Positions 17,889 to 26,805 are shown, counted from the first letter of the stretch. The stretch is 64,000 nt of DNA from an uncultured Saprospiraceae bacterium (GCA_937981555.1 CALJOK010000037.1:1-64000); one strand, 5' to 3'. Made by a program: numbers and translations. Notes: generated from the sequence alone by a model not told the origin.

Positions 17889-20111
17889 TTAATTCATATT
17901 TTTTAGATCAATCTTATTCAAAATCGAACCGAAGAATTTATCTTCTTTGCTCAATAAATAATCAATTGATTCCTTATCGACATCTTTAATTTCTGACTCA
18001 GCAGAGAAGACTGCAACAATTTTATCAGCAAATCTCACCAACTCACGAGTATCAGAATATTTGTTGAGTGAAGCACCTTCTAGAAAGATGTAGTCATAAT
18101 TATCTTTCAAATCACTAATGAAATTTTGGAAATCTCTCCCAGCAAAAAACTCAGAAGGGGAGTGACTTGTTCCTCTATTTCCAATAATATCAACATTGTC
18201 TAAATTGAACATGTTGTTAATTTTCTTCGCCTCAAATTGATCTGCTAAATTATTTTCACCAATCAAACGAGTATGTAAAAGATTGTCTTGAATCTTTTCA
18301 TTTGACATTCTCGTCAAAGTGTTATTCTTAAAATTAGTATCAATCAAAAGAATTTTTTTATCCTTCAAAGTCAATGCGTAAGCTAAAGTCAAAATCAAAA
18401 ATGTCTTTCCTTCACCTTCCTTTGTACTGGTAATTAAGAAAGTCGAAGCATTTGATTCTTCAAAAACATATCGCAATTTTCGCAGCGATTCCTTGAAGTT
18501 TTCTAAGTTAGCATTGGTAGAAAAAGAAGCAAATAATTGCTTTAAATCAAGATTGCTATCTTTTACTTTATTCAATGAACCCAACAAATTCAAGTTGGTA
18601 AATTTACTAAACTGATTAGGTGTATTCAAACTCAAATCAAACAATGCTAACAAAAATAAAAGCACCGTTGCCAACGAACCAGTTACCAAACCAGCAAATC
18701 CTGCCATTAAATATTTATTATCTGGAATAGGATTTTCTGGCGTATCAGCCCAATCCAAAGGTTCCAATTTAAAGGAAGACGAAATAGTTTTAAACTGAGA
18801 TTCGTTCACTCGATCCAAAGTACTTTTATACTCTTTCCTAGCTATTTCAATTTGTTGATCTAAGCTATTGGTGGCTGCTTCAGCATTAATGTATTCATTT
18901 CTTTGTCCTCTTAATTTATCCAATTCATTATTGACAGATCTCATCGTTTCTTGAGCAATAGTCAGATTAGATTCAGCAGTAACTCGCTTAGAAAGAAACT
19001 CATCATCTTGATCCATGGTACCAGGATCATCTTTACTTTGATCTTTGGCAATTCGTTTGATTTGTTGATCTCTTGCCACTTTGGCTAACTCGATTTGACT
19101 TTTAAGGTTGGTATTTTTTTGGCCAGAAGAAATATATTCATCGGTCAATTTTTTGATTCTTGCATCAAGGTTGACAATGGCTTTAGAACTCAAAATATTA
19201 CCAGACCTCTTTTCTAATTTATATCGATCATTATCATTTAAGTAAGATCCCAAATTTTTAATAATAGTTCTATTCGCAGAAACAGTTCTGTTCGCTTTTT
19301 CCAATTCGGCTTCCAAATTGGCAATTTGATTAAGTGTCTCTTCAGACTGAACTCCAATGTTCAAAATCCCTTTTCCAGATTTATAATTTTCTAATTCTTT
19401 TTCAAGACCTCGAAGTTTAGTGCCTCTAGTTTTGGCTAATTTATCATATTCATAATAAGTTTCTAAATCTCCTTTACTTTGAGCTAGTTGATGATAAGGT
19501 TTGAGGATTTTACAAAATTGATTGACTGAGAAGGAGCAAGCTCTAGGATTTTCATCAACATACTTAATTTCCAAGGCATCAGTTTCCCCATCTCTTTTTA
19601 CATAGAATTTTTCCTTTTTTAAATAATCAACATCATATTTATAAGCCTTCGCTACCTTTCTATAAATCCGATCAGATTCTTCATCTAAGGCACTATTCAA
19701 AGTATCGATACGGCCTTGCAAAACTCCAGCGAGTGCTTCCAAGTCAGCCTGAGAATAACCAATGTCACTTGGGTTTACTTTTTTGAAAGGAGGATCAGTA
19801 CTCGTCGAATCTGCTAATATATCATGGACTAATAATTGATAACTCAAGAATCGAGTTGTTTTATTAGTAGTTATAAAACTGATCAAATTGGCAAAACTAA
19901 TCTCTACCTGCATTTTTTGAACGAAAGGACTATTCTCATTCATATTGATCCCTGTAAACTCTACAATTCCAGTTGGAATAGAAGCTTTTGCATCATACAC
20001 TTCAGCCTGTTTGTCTACAAAATAATAAGTAGCCAAAGCAGTAATTATCATCGGAATAATGATGAGCCACTTTCGCTTTTTGATTACGTTAAAAAAGTAT
20101 TGAATATCCAT
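17889..20111 (-). CDS. Wzz/Wzc-like polysaccharide co-polymerase with degenerate kinase domain
   Basis: A 740-residue protein. An N-terminal membrane helix (WLIIIPMIITALATYYFV, about 15-32) and a second one (GFAGLVTGSLATVLLFLLAL, about 465-487) enclose a periplasmic domain with long coiled coils (about 215-440). This is the Wzz chain-length layout. The cytosolic C terminus resembles a bacterial tyrosine kinase: Walker A STKEGEGKT (about 560) and Walker A-prime ILLIDTNFKN. Where BY-kinases have a Walker B Asp (IIDTPP) this protein reads YIFLEGAS, and there is no Tyr-rich tail. So it may bind nucleotide but probably does not autophosphorylate. It should control chain length and export together with the downstream flippase and glycosyltransferase. 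Confidence 0.85.
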   Translation of the reverse strand: MDIQYFFNVIKKRKWLIIIPMIITALATYYFVDKQAEVYDAKASIPTGIVEFTGINMNENSPFVQKMQVEISFANLISFITTNKTTRFLSYQLLVHDILADSTSTDPPFKKVNPSDIGYSQADLEALAGVLQGRIDTLNSALDEESDRIYRKVAKAYKYDVDYLKKEKFYVKRDGETDALEIKYVDENPRACSFSVNQFCKILKPYHQLAQSKGDLETYYEYDKLAKTRGTKLRGLEKELENYKSGKGILNIGVQSEETLNQIANLEAELEKANRTVSANRTIIKNLGSYLNDNDRYKLEKRSGNILSSKAIVNLDARIKKLTDEYISSGQKNTNLKSQIELAKVARDQQIKRIAKDQSKDDPGTMDQDDEFLSKRVTAESNLTIAQETMRSVNNELDKLRGQRNEYINAEAATNSLDQQIEIARKEYKSTLDRVNESQFKTISSSFKLEPLDWADTPENPIPDNKYLMAGFAGLVTGSLATVLLFLLALFDLSLNTPNQFSKFTNLNLLGSLNKVKDSNLDLKQLFASFSTNANLENFKESLRKLRYVFEESNASTFLITSTKEGEGKTFLILTLAYALTLKDKKILLIDTNFKNNTLTRMSNEKIQDNLLHTRLIGENNLADQFEAKKINNMFNLDNVDIIGNRGTSHSPSEFFAGRDFQNFISDLKDNYDYIFLEGASLNKYSDTRELVRFADKIVAVFSAESEIKDVDKESIDYLLSKEDKFFGSILNKIDLKNMN

Positions 20112-20397
20112 TTCGTTGTTTTTCTAAAAATAAGTTATGGTTAGAAGGAAAAAATAATAATTTTCCAACATTAAAAAATTGAAATCGGAATAGGAAACAT
20201 AAGTTATAATGGATTGAATCGTGCAGAATTAGGGAGCGCAAAAATAATTTTTTTTGCCTAAAAATCCTAATTTTCTAGGAAAGGAGAACATCTTTTAAAT
20301 TATCTGCAATTTATAATCTAATTAGCTGATAATCAATAGCTTGAACTTTTTTTTTTACTAATAAGGAAAAAAAAAGTCGTTTTTGGGTTCTCGATTC
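20112..20397. other. Intergenic spacer, 286 bases
   Basis: AT-rich spacer between two minus-strand genes. It holds a short hairpin (TCCTA and TAGGA near 20265-20282) and paired long T and A tracts near 20345-20375 that could end the ribD transcript. No coding frame or RNA gene is visible. Confidence 0.3.
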
Positions 20398-21450
20398 CTA
20401 AGGATTATGAAAAATCCTTAAAATGTCATTTTCAATCTCAAATTCTTCATTTGGTGAAACGGGGAGTTGGGGGGCAAGGATTCCTTTTTTTAAATATTTA
20501 TTTCCTTCAAAAATTCTGGCTTCTTGCCATAAGCCTTGGTTGATAAAAGATTGCAATAATTGAGCACCACCTTCTACGAGTAATGTCCCAACTTTTTCTT
20601 GATGCATTTTTGTCAAAAGATTTTTCAATAAAAAGTCATCAAAAGGAATTTCAATTTGGGTAATATTTTTTTGGGAAAAAGTGCGAGAGAGGTTTTCAGT
20701 AATTTGCCAAGTCGGTAATCCATCTGAAAAAATATGAAGGTCTTCTGGCAAATCATTTTTTCGATCCAAAACAATTCGCAAAGGATCTTTTCCAAAATAT
20801 AATCTGTTGGTCAATTTCGGATTATCTTGACGAGCAGTATTTGTTCCGATCATGATGGCATTTATTTCACTTCGCCATTTATGCACTAAGGTTTTGGAAA
20901 AATGATTGGTGATCCAAACGCTTTTATTTTTTTGTCCAATAAATCCATCTTTGGACTTTGCATATTTTAAAATGACAAAAGGGGAATCTCGCTCCACATA
21001 ATTTGTTCGATACTTAACTAATTCATTTCCCTCTTTTTCTAAAATTCCGGTGAGGACTTCGACACCATTTTTTCGCAACAAATCAATTCCATTTCCAGAA
21101 ACTTGTGGCGTTTTATCAATGGTAGAAATAATCACTTTTGGAATTTTTGATTTTAAAATCAAAGAAGTACAAGGAGGCGTTTTTCCAAAAAAATTACAAG
21201 GTTCAAGTGAAACATAAATTTCAGATTGGGTTAAATATTGCCGATCACTTTCTTTCACATTTGCAACTGCATTAACCTCGGCATGAGGCTGACCGAAACC
21301 TTTAAAATATCCTTCTCCAATAATTCTATCTCTAAAAACAATGACTGCTCCAACCATCGGATTGGGCACAGCCGAACCTTCTGCTAGTCGAGCTAAATCA
21401 AAAGCTCTACGAATAAATAATTTTTGCTTTTTTGAAAAATCAGAGTTCAT
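20398..21450 (-). CDS. ribD: Bifunctional riboflavin biosynthesis protein RibD
   Basis: Catalyses deamination and then reduction of the pyrimidine intermediate in riboflavin synthesis. The N-terminal deaminase has the zinc site PHAEVNAV (His56, catalytic Glu58) and EPCNFFGKTPPCTSLI (Cys85, Cys94). The C-terminal reductase starts near residue 155 with PFVILKYAKSKDGFIG and includes IMIGTNTARQDNPKLTNR and GTLLVEGGAQLLQSFINQGL. The length of 350 residues is normal. It stands alone, without other rib genes, and no FMN riboswitch is visible upstream, which is common in Bacteroidota. Confidence 0.95.
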   Translation of the reverse strand: MNSDFSKKQKLFIRRAFDLARLAEGSAVPNPMVGAVIVFRDRIIGEGYFKGFGQPHAEVNAVANVKESDRQYLTQSEIYVSLEPCNFFGKTPPCTSLILKSKIPKVIISTIDKTPQVSGNGIDLLRKNGVEVLTGILEKEGNELVKYRTNYVERDSPFVILKYAKSKDGFIGQKNKSVWITNHFSKTLVHKWRSEINAIMIGTNTARQDNPKLTNRLYFGKDPLRIVLDRKNDLPEDLHIFSDGLPTWQITENLSRTFSQKNITQIEIPFDDFLLKNLLTKMHQEKVGTLLVEGGAQLLQSFINQGLWQEARIFEGNKYLKKGILAPQLPVSPNEEFEIENDILRIFHNP

Positions 21451-21897
21451 CTAAGATTGAAAATTTTAGAATTTATTTTCGAAAACCAAAGTTAAATTAA
21501 ACTAGGTGCATTTTGTTTTTTTTGAGGAGAATATTTTTGGAAATGCATTGTTTTTTTTTCTCAAACCAATTTACATTTACATTGTTATGCGTTGAATTCA
21601 TTGACATAACAATATATTTTCATTTTGAGAAAAACAAAAGAAGGAATTCATTAATTTATAAAAAATAATTTTTAACTTTACTTATGTAACAATAGAAAAA
21701 CATTTTTTCTCCTGTTTTACTCAACGAGTAGGATTTTAAAAAATATAAAAAGAATCAGTTTTTGTAACAAAACAATTACATTTTCGTTTTTTAAAATAAT
21801 TAACAGGAATAATGCAATAAAATTATTGCCGAGATAATTTGTAATTATATTGTTATATGTTTTCCATTTTTCTTAATTTCTTAAAACCTCATAACAA
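21451..21897. promoter_or_regulatory. Long AT-rich regulatory region upstream of the AP2 gene
   Basis: This 447-base divergent spacer contains a perfect 9-bp inverted repeat (ATTGTTATG at 21581-21589 with CATAACAAT at 21605-21613). A third ATTGTTAT lies at 21849-21856, about 40 bases before the GTG start. A second palindrome, GCAATAA-AA-TTATTGC, is at 21814-21829. No coding frame is visible. The repeated ATTGTTAT boxes could be operators, perhaps for the AP2 protein itself, but this is inference in AT-rich sequence. Confidence 0.45.
21487..21494 (-). promoter_or_regulatory. Possible -7 promoter box of ribD
   Basis: Minus-strand TAACTTTG fits TAnnTTTG, 36 bases before the ribD ATG. No TTG at -33 spacing was found, so this is a positional guess. 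Confidence 0.3.
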
Positions 21898-22563
21898 GTG
21901 GCTCATAAAATCAACCTTCGAAACTCTAGCGAAAAAGTTATTCTTGATGACAAAGGATATAAGTTCTTAACTACTGACAAGTATTTAAGTGATCTTGACA
22001 TAATTACTAGACTTAGAAAACACTCAAGCGGGTGTGCTGTTTTTCAAAGAACTCAAAAACAGAAAAAAGGTGGTTACAAGACAGAAACCATTTACTTGCA
22101 TAAATTGATTGCGGAAAAATTTATCAAAAAAGGAAGATCTAAAACCAAAGGATTAGTTGGAGCATTGAATGGAAATAAATTAGATTGTCGAATTGATAAC
22201 TTAGCATTTCGATCTCGTTCAACTGCTAGTCGTCAAAGAAAATCAAGCAGCAAAGCTGGATTTACCGGTGTATATAAAGAAAGTACAAGATTCCGTGCGG
22301 TGATTTCTAATAAAGGAAAATCAATTCACATCGGTATGTTCGATACAGCTGTAGAAGCAGCAGATGCCTATAATAAGATGTCGAAAGAATTTTATGGAGA
22401 TGAAGGCAAAATTAATGTAATTCCAAGAGCAGAATTATCAGCTGCGAAAAAAGCTGCTAAAGAGAAAGCGGCGGCAAAGAAAGCTGCTGCAAAAACTGTA
22501 GCTAAAGTAAAACCCGCTGCTAAAAAAGCTGCTCCAAAAAAGGCAACTAAAAAGAAAAAGTAA
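21898..22563 (+). CDS. AP2-domain protein with degenerate HNH region and histone-H1-like tail
   Basis: A 221-residue protein starting at GTG; an in-frame TAA two codons upstream and no ATG for over 100 codons force this start. Residues 62-108 look like the HNH homing-endonuclease fold (YLHKLIAEKF, then NGNKLDCRIDNLAFRS), but the position of the catalytic His in the usual V-D/N-H-I-N-G is Ala89. Residues 119-172 form an AP2 DNA-binding domain (AGFTGVYKEST, RFRAVISNKGKSIHIGMFDT, AVEAADAYNKMSKEFYG). From about 180 the protein is a Lys/Ala tail like histone H1 or bacterial H1-like proteins. It probably binds DNA without cutting it, as a regulator or nucleoid protein. A strong terminator follows. 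Confidence 0.8.
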   Translation: MAHKINLRNSSEKVILDDKGYKFLTTDKYLSDLDIITRLRKHSSGCAVFQRTQKQKKGGYKTETIYLHKLIAEKFIKKGRSKTKGLVGALNGNKLDCRIDNLAFRSRSTASRQRKSSSKAGFTGVYKESTRFRAVISNKGKSIHIGMFDTAVEAADAYNKMSKEFYGDEGKINVIPRAELSAAKKAAKEKAAAKKAAAKTVAKVKPAAKKAAPKKATKKKK

Positions 22564-22596
22564 TTTATATTTTTAAGTAGAGAAAATTATAATAAG

Positions 22597-22630
22597 AAAG
22601 ATGAAGCTGATGGCTTCATCTTTTTTTTTG
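22597..22630 (+). terminator. Intrinsic terminator after the AP2 gene
   Basis: An 8-bp stem GATGAAGC (22600-22607) with GCTTCATC (22613-22620), extended by A-T pairs, loop TGATG, followed by nine T. Confidence 0.92.
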
Positions 22631-22665
22631 TTCTAATCGGTGGTGACTAAAACTTATTGAAGTTG

Positions 22666-22695
22666 ATTTTTTTACCACAGATTACACAGATTATT
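22666..22695. repeat. Half copy of the CCACAGATT repeat
   Basis: The sequence after a T-run, ACCACAGATTACACAGATTA, matches the outer end of the palindromic elements at 25570-25687 and 54088-54213. No inverted partner is found nearby, so it looks like a remnant or a related simple repeat. Confidence 0.45.
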
Positions 22696-22715
22696 CCTAA
22701 AAAACAATACCTATT

Positions 22716-23162
22716 TCATTCATGAAATTGAGTTTTGAAATTTGGGACACCACCTTTTTGGATAACCTTTTTCCATTTTCTGATTTTGTACCAAGAGATT
22801 ATCTTTATCCAAAATTTTTTACAAAGGTCAAGATACTCCAACACAATCTTATCTTTTCCTTTTTCTAATAATTCGTGCGCTAAAATCATACTTGGGCCAA
22901 AACTATTTAATTGGGGAGAACCAGGAGTTCTTCCAGCTTTTAAAAGATAAGTTTTAGCCTCTTCAATTTTTCCTTCCCGTAAAGCAATTCTACCTAAGGT
23001 TAAATTCGCATGATGAATTGCATTTCCGTAATTCCAATTCGTTTTATAGGATTGTGCTAGGTCTAGAAATTCTAATGCTAATCTTTTGGCTTCCTGAAAA
23101 TTTTCTTCTTTAAATGCTTGATACTTTAAGGCCTGAATTTGGTGAAATCTTTCTGTTTTCAT
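22716..23162 (-). CDS. TPR-like small protein
   Basis: A 148-residue helical protein. KYQAFKEENFQEAKRLALEF, NAIHHANLTLGRIALREGKI, then EEAKTYLLKAGRTPGSPQLN and SMILAHELLEKGKDKIVLEY look like three tetratricopeptide-type helix pairs. The motif AGRTPGSPQLNSFGP recurs in small TPR proteins of many bacteria. The C-terminal part is very basic and aromatic (FWIKIISWYKIRKWKKVIQK). There is no signal peptide. Role unknown; TPR folds bind protein partners. It lies convergent to the AP2 gene, with no operon partners. Confidence 0.7.
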   Translation of the reverse strand: MKTERFHQIQALKYQAFKEENFQEAKRLALEFLDLAQSYKTNWNYGNAIHHANLTLGRIALREGKIEEAKTYLLKAGRTPGSPQLNSFGPSMILAHELLEKGKDKIVLEYLDLCKKFWIKIISWYKIRKWKKVIQKGGVPNFKTQFHE

Positions 23163-23353
23163 AATTTTTTTTTCTAAATTAAGTTGTCTCTTTTTTGCTA
23201 AAGATTGATTTAGACCAATTCTTTCTTTTTATTGACAAAAAATTAAACTCCTATAATTAACCCATCTAGAGTTCCACTTATTTTTCCAAAAAAACTCCAA
23301 GCCCTATAGAAATTTTTACCTTGAAATATATTCTCAAATAAAAATTTTAAACA

Positions 23354-23839
23354 ATGAATGATACACAAAACAAAAAAGATTTTCTGACTAAGGATGTCAT
23401 AGATCTTTTAAAAAATTTGAAAGCTGATACAGAACCAGCATTTGGTTTGATGACCGCTCAACACATGGCAGAACATCTTTCATTAACCTTAAAAGGCTGC
23501 ATAAAAAGGGTAGGAGAAGTGGAAAATCCACCAACGAAAGGACAACTCGGTTTTCAAAAATTCATTGATAAAGGAGCGATTCTTCAGCATCGTCCGAGCG
23601 ATAAAACCAAAGCTGATTTACCTGAATTGAAATATGAAAATTTAGAAAAAGCGATTGAGCAAGTTGGCGTGGCGGTGGAAAGATTTTACACTCATTTTGA
23701 GGCTAACCCAGATTTCAAATGTTATAATAAATTCTTTGGCGAATTGAATTTTGATCAATTAGAATTATTTAATTATAATCATTACCGATTTCACTTATGG
23801 CAATTTGGTTTAATTGAAAAATACCCAAATAATGTTTGA
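23354..23839 (+). CDS. DinB-like / DUF1569 family protein
   Basis: A 161-residue cytoplasmic protein with the four-helix DinB-like layout. FGLMTAQHMAEHLSLTLKGC near residue 35 and NYNHYRFHLWQFGLI near residue 140 supply the His residues expected for a metal site. The middle has LPELKYENLEKAIEQVGVAV. The family (DUF1569/DinB superfamily) includes thiol-dependent and metal-binding enzymes, but most members are uncharacterised. It lies 42 bases upstream of an acyl-CoA synthetase gene in the same direction, so the two may be co-transcribed and linked in acyl metabolism. Confidence 0.7.
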   Translation: MNDTQNKKDFLTKDVIDLLKNLKADTEPAFGLMTAQHMAEHLSLTLKGCIKRVGEVENPPTKGQLGFQKFIDKGAILQHRPSDKTKADLPELKYENLEKAIEQVGVAVERFYTHFEANPDFKCYNKFFGELNFDQLELFNYNHYRFHLWQFGLIEKYPNNV

Positions 23840-23881
23840 TTTCATTAGTGTTTTTGTATCTTTTGACAAAATTCAAATATC

Positions 23882-25567
23882 ATGTCAAAACTATACGAAA
23901 ATCTAAAAACACTTAATGAATGTTTTTTTCATTGGGAAAAAAATACACCAAATAATACTTTTCTTCGTCAGCCTCAAGGTGAAAATTGGAAAACCTTAAC
24001 TTATGCCGAAGCAGGGCAAGAAGCTCGAAAAATGACTTCTGCATTGAGAGCAATGGGTTTAAAAAAAGGGGATCATATTGGTATCTCATCCAAGAATTGC
24101 TACCATTGGATTTTAGCAGATTTAGCCATCCAAATGGGTGGTTATGTTTCCGTTCCATTCTATCCTAGTTTATCCAAAGATCAATTGAACGAGGTAGTTA
24201 TTAAAGCAGATTTAAAAGCGATCTTTTGTGGGAAATATGATGCCTGGGGAGATCGAGCAGAAGGGATTCCAAGTGAGGTGAATGTGATCCGATTTCCTCA
24301 TTATGAAGGAAATGCAAAAGTTGAAATTGGAAAAGATTGGAATGAATTGATCAATTCAAATGTTCCTTTTAAAGAAAATTATATTCCTGAAATGGATGAC
24401 CTGTGGACGATACTTTTTACTTCTGGAACAACAGGTACACCTAAGGGAGTTATGCATACTCATAAAGCTCCAGCTTTGATTTTTAGGAATGAAGAATTGA
24501 CAGATTTTTTAGGAAAGAGTCAATTAAAAGCTTACAAATATTTTTCATTTTTACCATTAAATCATGTAGCTGAAAGAATGGGGGTTGCATCCCCCGCGAT
24601 TTGTTACGGAGGGTCCATTTCCTTTGCGGAATCCTTGGCAACTTTTGCAAAAAATTTGCAAGACACTCAGCCAAATTCAATTTTTGCAGTACCTAGAATT
24701 TGGACAAAATTCTATCTAGGTGTTTTAGCCAAAATGCCTCAAAAGAAAATGGATACCTTATTTAAAATTCCAATTATTTCTGGAATTATTAAAAAGAAAT
24801 TACGAACTGCTTTAGGACTTCGTGATGCTCAAATTACCGCTACAGGCGCAGCGATCACTCCCAAATATTTAAAAGATTGGTATTCAAAATTAGGATTGCA
24901 TTTGATTGAAGCCTATGGAATGACGGAAGTTTGTGGTTCTATTACTAACGGTCCTAACGGCGATACTCCCTCCGATTCAGTTGGAGAAGTGGTTCCTAAT
25001 TGTCAAATAAAAGTTGACCCAGATACACAAGAAATTTTGATGGCAAGTCCTTGGATGATGAAAGGATATTATAAAGATCCAGAATTAACGGCACAAGTTT
25101 TAATTGATGGTTGGATGCATAGTGGAGATCGAGGATGGATTGATGAAAATGGTTTTCTTAGAGTAGTTGGGAGAGTTAAAGATTCCTTTAAAACTTCAAA
25201 AGGACAATTTATTATACCAAATCCGATTGAAGAAAAATTAGCGCAAAGTGATTTTATCGAGCAAGTTTGCGTAGCAGGTTTAACAACCCCTCAACCTGTG
25301 GCTTTGGTGAATCTGTCTGAGATTGCCTTGGCAGTTGATAAAAAAGAGATAGAGAAAATTTTACAAGAGGAATTAGAAAAAACGAATGCTACTTTATCAA
25401 GTTATCAGAAAATTTCGACCATTATTATCAATAAAGAAACTTGGTCAGAAACGAATGAAATGTTGACTCCTACTTTAAAAATTCGTCGAGGGAAAATTGA
25501 TGAATGTTATAATGATAAATATTTGGCTTGGCATGAGGCGAGTGAAAAAGTGGTGTGGGAGAGTTGA
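23882..25567 (+). CDS. AMP-binding acyl-CoA synthetase (long-chain type)
   Basis: A 561-residue member of the ANL adenylating superfamily that activates fatty acids to acyl-CoA via an acyl-AMP. Motifs in order: LFTSGTTGTPKGVMHTH (P-loop, about 178), LPLNHVAERM, LIEAYGMTEVCGSIT (about 340), GDRGWIDENGFLRVVGRVKD (hinge, about 415) and a C-terminal domain. It is slightly shorter than FadD and lacks membrane segments. Chain-length preference cannot be told. Hydrolase and acyl-CoA dehydrogenase genes follow, suggesting a beta-oxidation-related group. A palindromic repeat starts immediately after its stop codon. Confidence 0.9.
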   Translation: MSKLYENLKTLNECFFHWEKNTPNNTFLRQPQGENWKTLTYAEAGQEARKMTSALRAMGLKKGDHIGISSKNCYHWILADLAIQMGGYVSVPFYPSLSKDQLNEVVIKADLKAIFCGKYDAWGDRAEGIPSEVNVIRFPHYEGNAKVEIGKDWNELINSNVPFKENYIPEMDDLWTILFTSGTTGTPKGVMHTHKAPALIFRNEELTDFLGKSQLKAYKYFSFLPLNHVAERMGVASPAICYGGSISFAESLATFAKNLQDTQPNSIFAVPRIWTKFYLGVLAKMPQKKMDTLFKIPIISGIIKKKLRTALGLRDAQITATGAAITPKYLKDWYSKLGLHLIEAYGMTEVCGSITNGPNGDTPSDSVGEVVPNCQIKVDPDTQEILMASPWMMKGYYKDPELTAQVLIDGWMHSGDRGWIDENGFLRVVGRVKDSFKTSKGQFIIPNPIEEKLAQSDFIEQVCVAGLTTPQPVALVNLSEIALAVDKKEIEKILQEELEKTNATLSSYQKISTIIINKETWSETNEMLTPTLKIRRGKIDECYNDKYLAWHEASEKVVWES

Positions 25568-25569
25568 TT

Positions 25570-25687
25570 TTTTTGCCACAGATTGGATTGATTTTTTATG
25601 ATTATTTCGATCTCATAAAATCTGCTTTTACTATTTGGGGATAATCATACACAATCATAAAAAAATCAATCCAATCTGTGGCAAAAA
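25570..25687. repeat. Palindromic intergenic element, copy A
   Basis: The left arm (25570-25603, starting TTTTTGCCACAGATTGGATT) and right arm (25653-25687) are inverted complements over about 34 bases with a single-base length difference. The 49-base centre ends with AATCATACAC, also present in similar form in the copy at 54088-54213. It begins three bases after a stop codon and ends upstream of the next start, so it is strictly intergenic. It contains no coding frame and is likely a non-autonomous mobile or extragenic palindromic element. Confidence 0.8.
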
Positions 25688-25731
25688 GATCATCAAGAAA
25701 TTCCAAGAAATTTCAATTAAAAAACAAAATC

Positions 25732-26709
25732 ATGAATTCGATCTTGAAAAAATTACTTACTGTTCTTGGCATTTTAGTGTTACTGATCCTAGGATATACT
25801 TGGATGAATTATGCTGCGGATAAATCATTGGAAGAATTAAAAACAAAATGGGCCTACGATAATTCCCAGTTTTTAGAAATGGATGGAATGCCTGTTCACT
25901 ATAGAATCAATGGCGAAGGAGAGCCACTAGTTTTGATTCATGGAACAGGTGCATCCTTACATACTTGGGAAGCTTGGACAGAAATTTTGGAAAAGGATTT
26001 TAAAGTAATTAGTCTTGACATGCCTGCCTTTGGATTAACTGGACCAAATCCCAAAAAGGTGTACACACTAGAATTTTATGCGAAGTTTCTAGATGCTTTT
26101 TTAGAAAAAATGGAAGTAGATAAATTTAGCATCGCAGGTAATTCTTTGGGTGGAGGAATCGCTTGGAAGTATACTTCCCTTTTTCCTAGTAAAGTAAAAA
26201 GCATGATTTTAATCGATCCAATGGGATATCCTCGAACAGGAGAATTACCTTTCGCATTGCGATTAGCAGCTAATAAGTATGCGAGTAAATATTTAAAAAC
26301 GGTGACTCCAAAATCATTGTTTTATAAAAGCATGAATGAGGTATATCATAATGATGAACTGGTAACCGATGAATTGGTCGATCGTTATTATGATTTATAT
26401 CTTAGAGAAGGAAATCGACAAGCATTTGTTGATCGAGCTATGGCAAAAGAAACCGTAGATACTTTAGAAATTGCAACAATAAAAAATCCAACTTTAATTC
26501 TTTGGGGAGAAAGGGATGAATGGATTTCCCCAAAAGATGCTCCTAAATTCCAAAGAGATATAGAAGGTTCCAAATTAATTATGTATCCAAATGCAGGACA
26601 TGTACCAATGGAAGAATTACCGAAACTTACTGCCCATGATGCACGTATATTTCTAGAGAAAAATTTGGTAAAAGAAATGGAATCGGAATTGTCTTCAGTT
26701 GAAGAATGA
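25732..26709 (+). CDS. Membrane-anchored alpha/beta hydrolase
   Basis: A 325-residue protein starting with a hydrophobic anchor (LLTVLGILVLLILGYTW) and followed by an alpha/beta hydrolase fold. The oxyanion strand is LVLIHGTGASLHTW. The nucleophile elbow GNSLGGG places Ser128 as catalytic. LILWGERDEWISP carries the likely Asp and NAGHVPMEE the His. The frame is open for 18 codons upstream, but those run through the palindromic repeat, so the ATG at 25732 is chosen. The substrate is unknown; the neighbouring acyl-CoA genes suggest an ester or thioester. Confidence 0.88.
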   Translation: MNSILKKLLTVLGILVLLILGYTWMNYAADKSLEELKTKWAYDNSQFLEMDGMPVHYRINGEGEPLVLIHGTGASLHTWEAWTEILEKDFKVISLDMPAFGLTGPNPKKVYTLEFYAKFLDAFLEKMEVDKFSIAGNSLGGGIAWKYTSLFPSKVKSMILIDPMGYPRTGELPFALRLAANKYASKYLKTVTPKSLFYKSMNEVYHNDELVTDELVDRYYDLYLREGNRQAFVDRAMAKETVDTLEIATIKNPTLILWGERDEWISPKDAPKFQRDIEGSKLIMYPNAGHVPMEELPKLTAHDARIFLEKNLVKEMESELSSVEE

Positions 26710-26805
26710 TTCATTTTTACTTTCCCTAGTTATACGATTTTAGATTTTTTTACTAATAATTTTATCGAATAATAACGATTCATTTAAAAGTAAAAAAAGA
26801 ATAAA

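Noticed and set aside
21451-21520. FMN riboswitch before ribD
   Set aside because: None of the conserved RFN helices are present; the region is simply AT-rich.
23232-23257. TTGACA followed by TATAAT, like an E. coli sigma-70 promoter
   Set aside because: The spacing is only 14 bases and Bacteroidota use a different consensus (TTG and TAnnTTTG). In AT-rich DNA this is likely chance.
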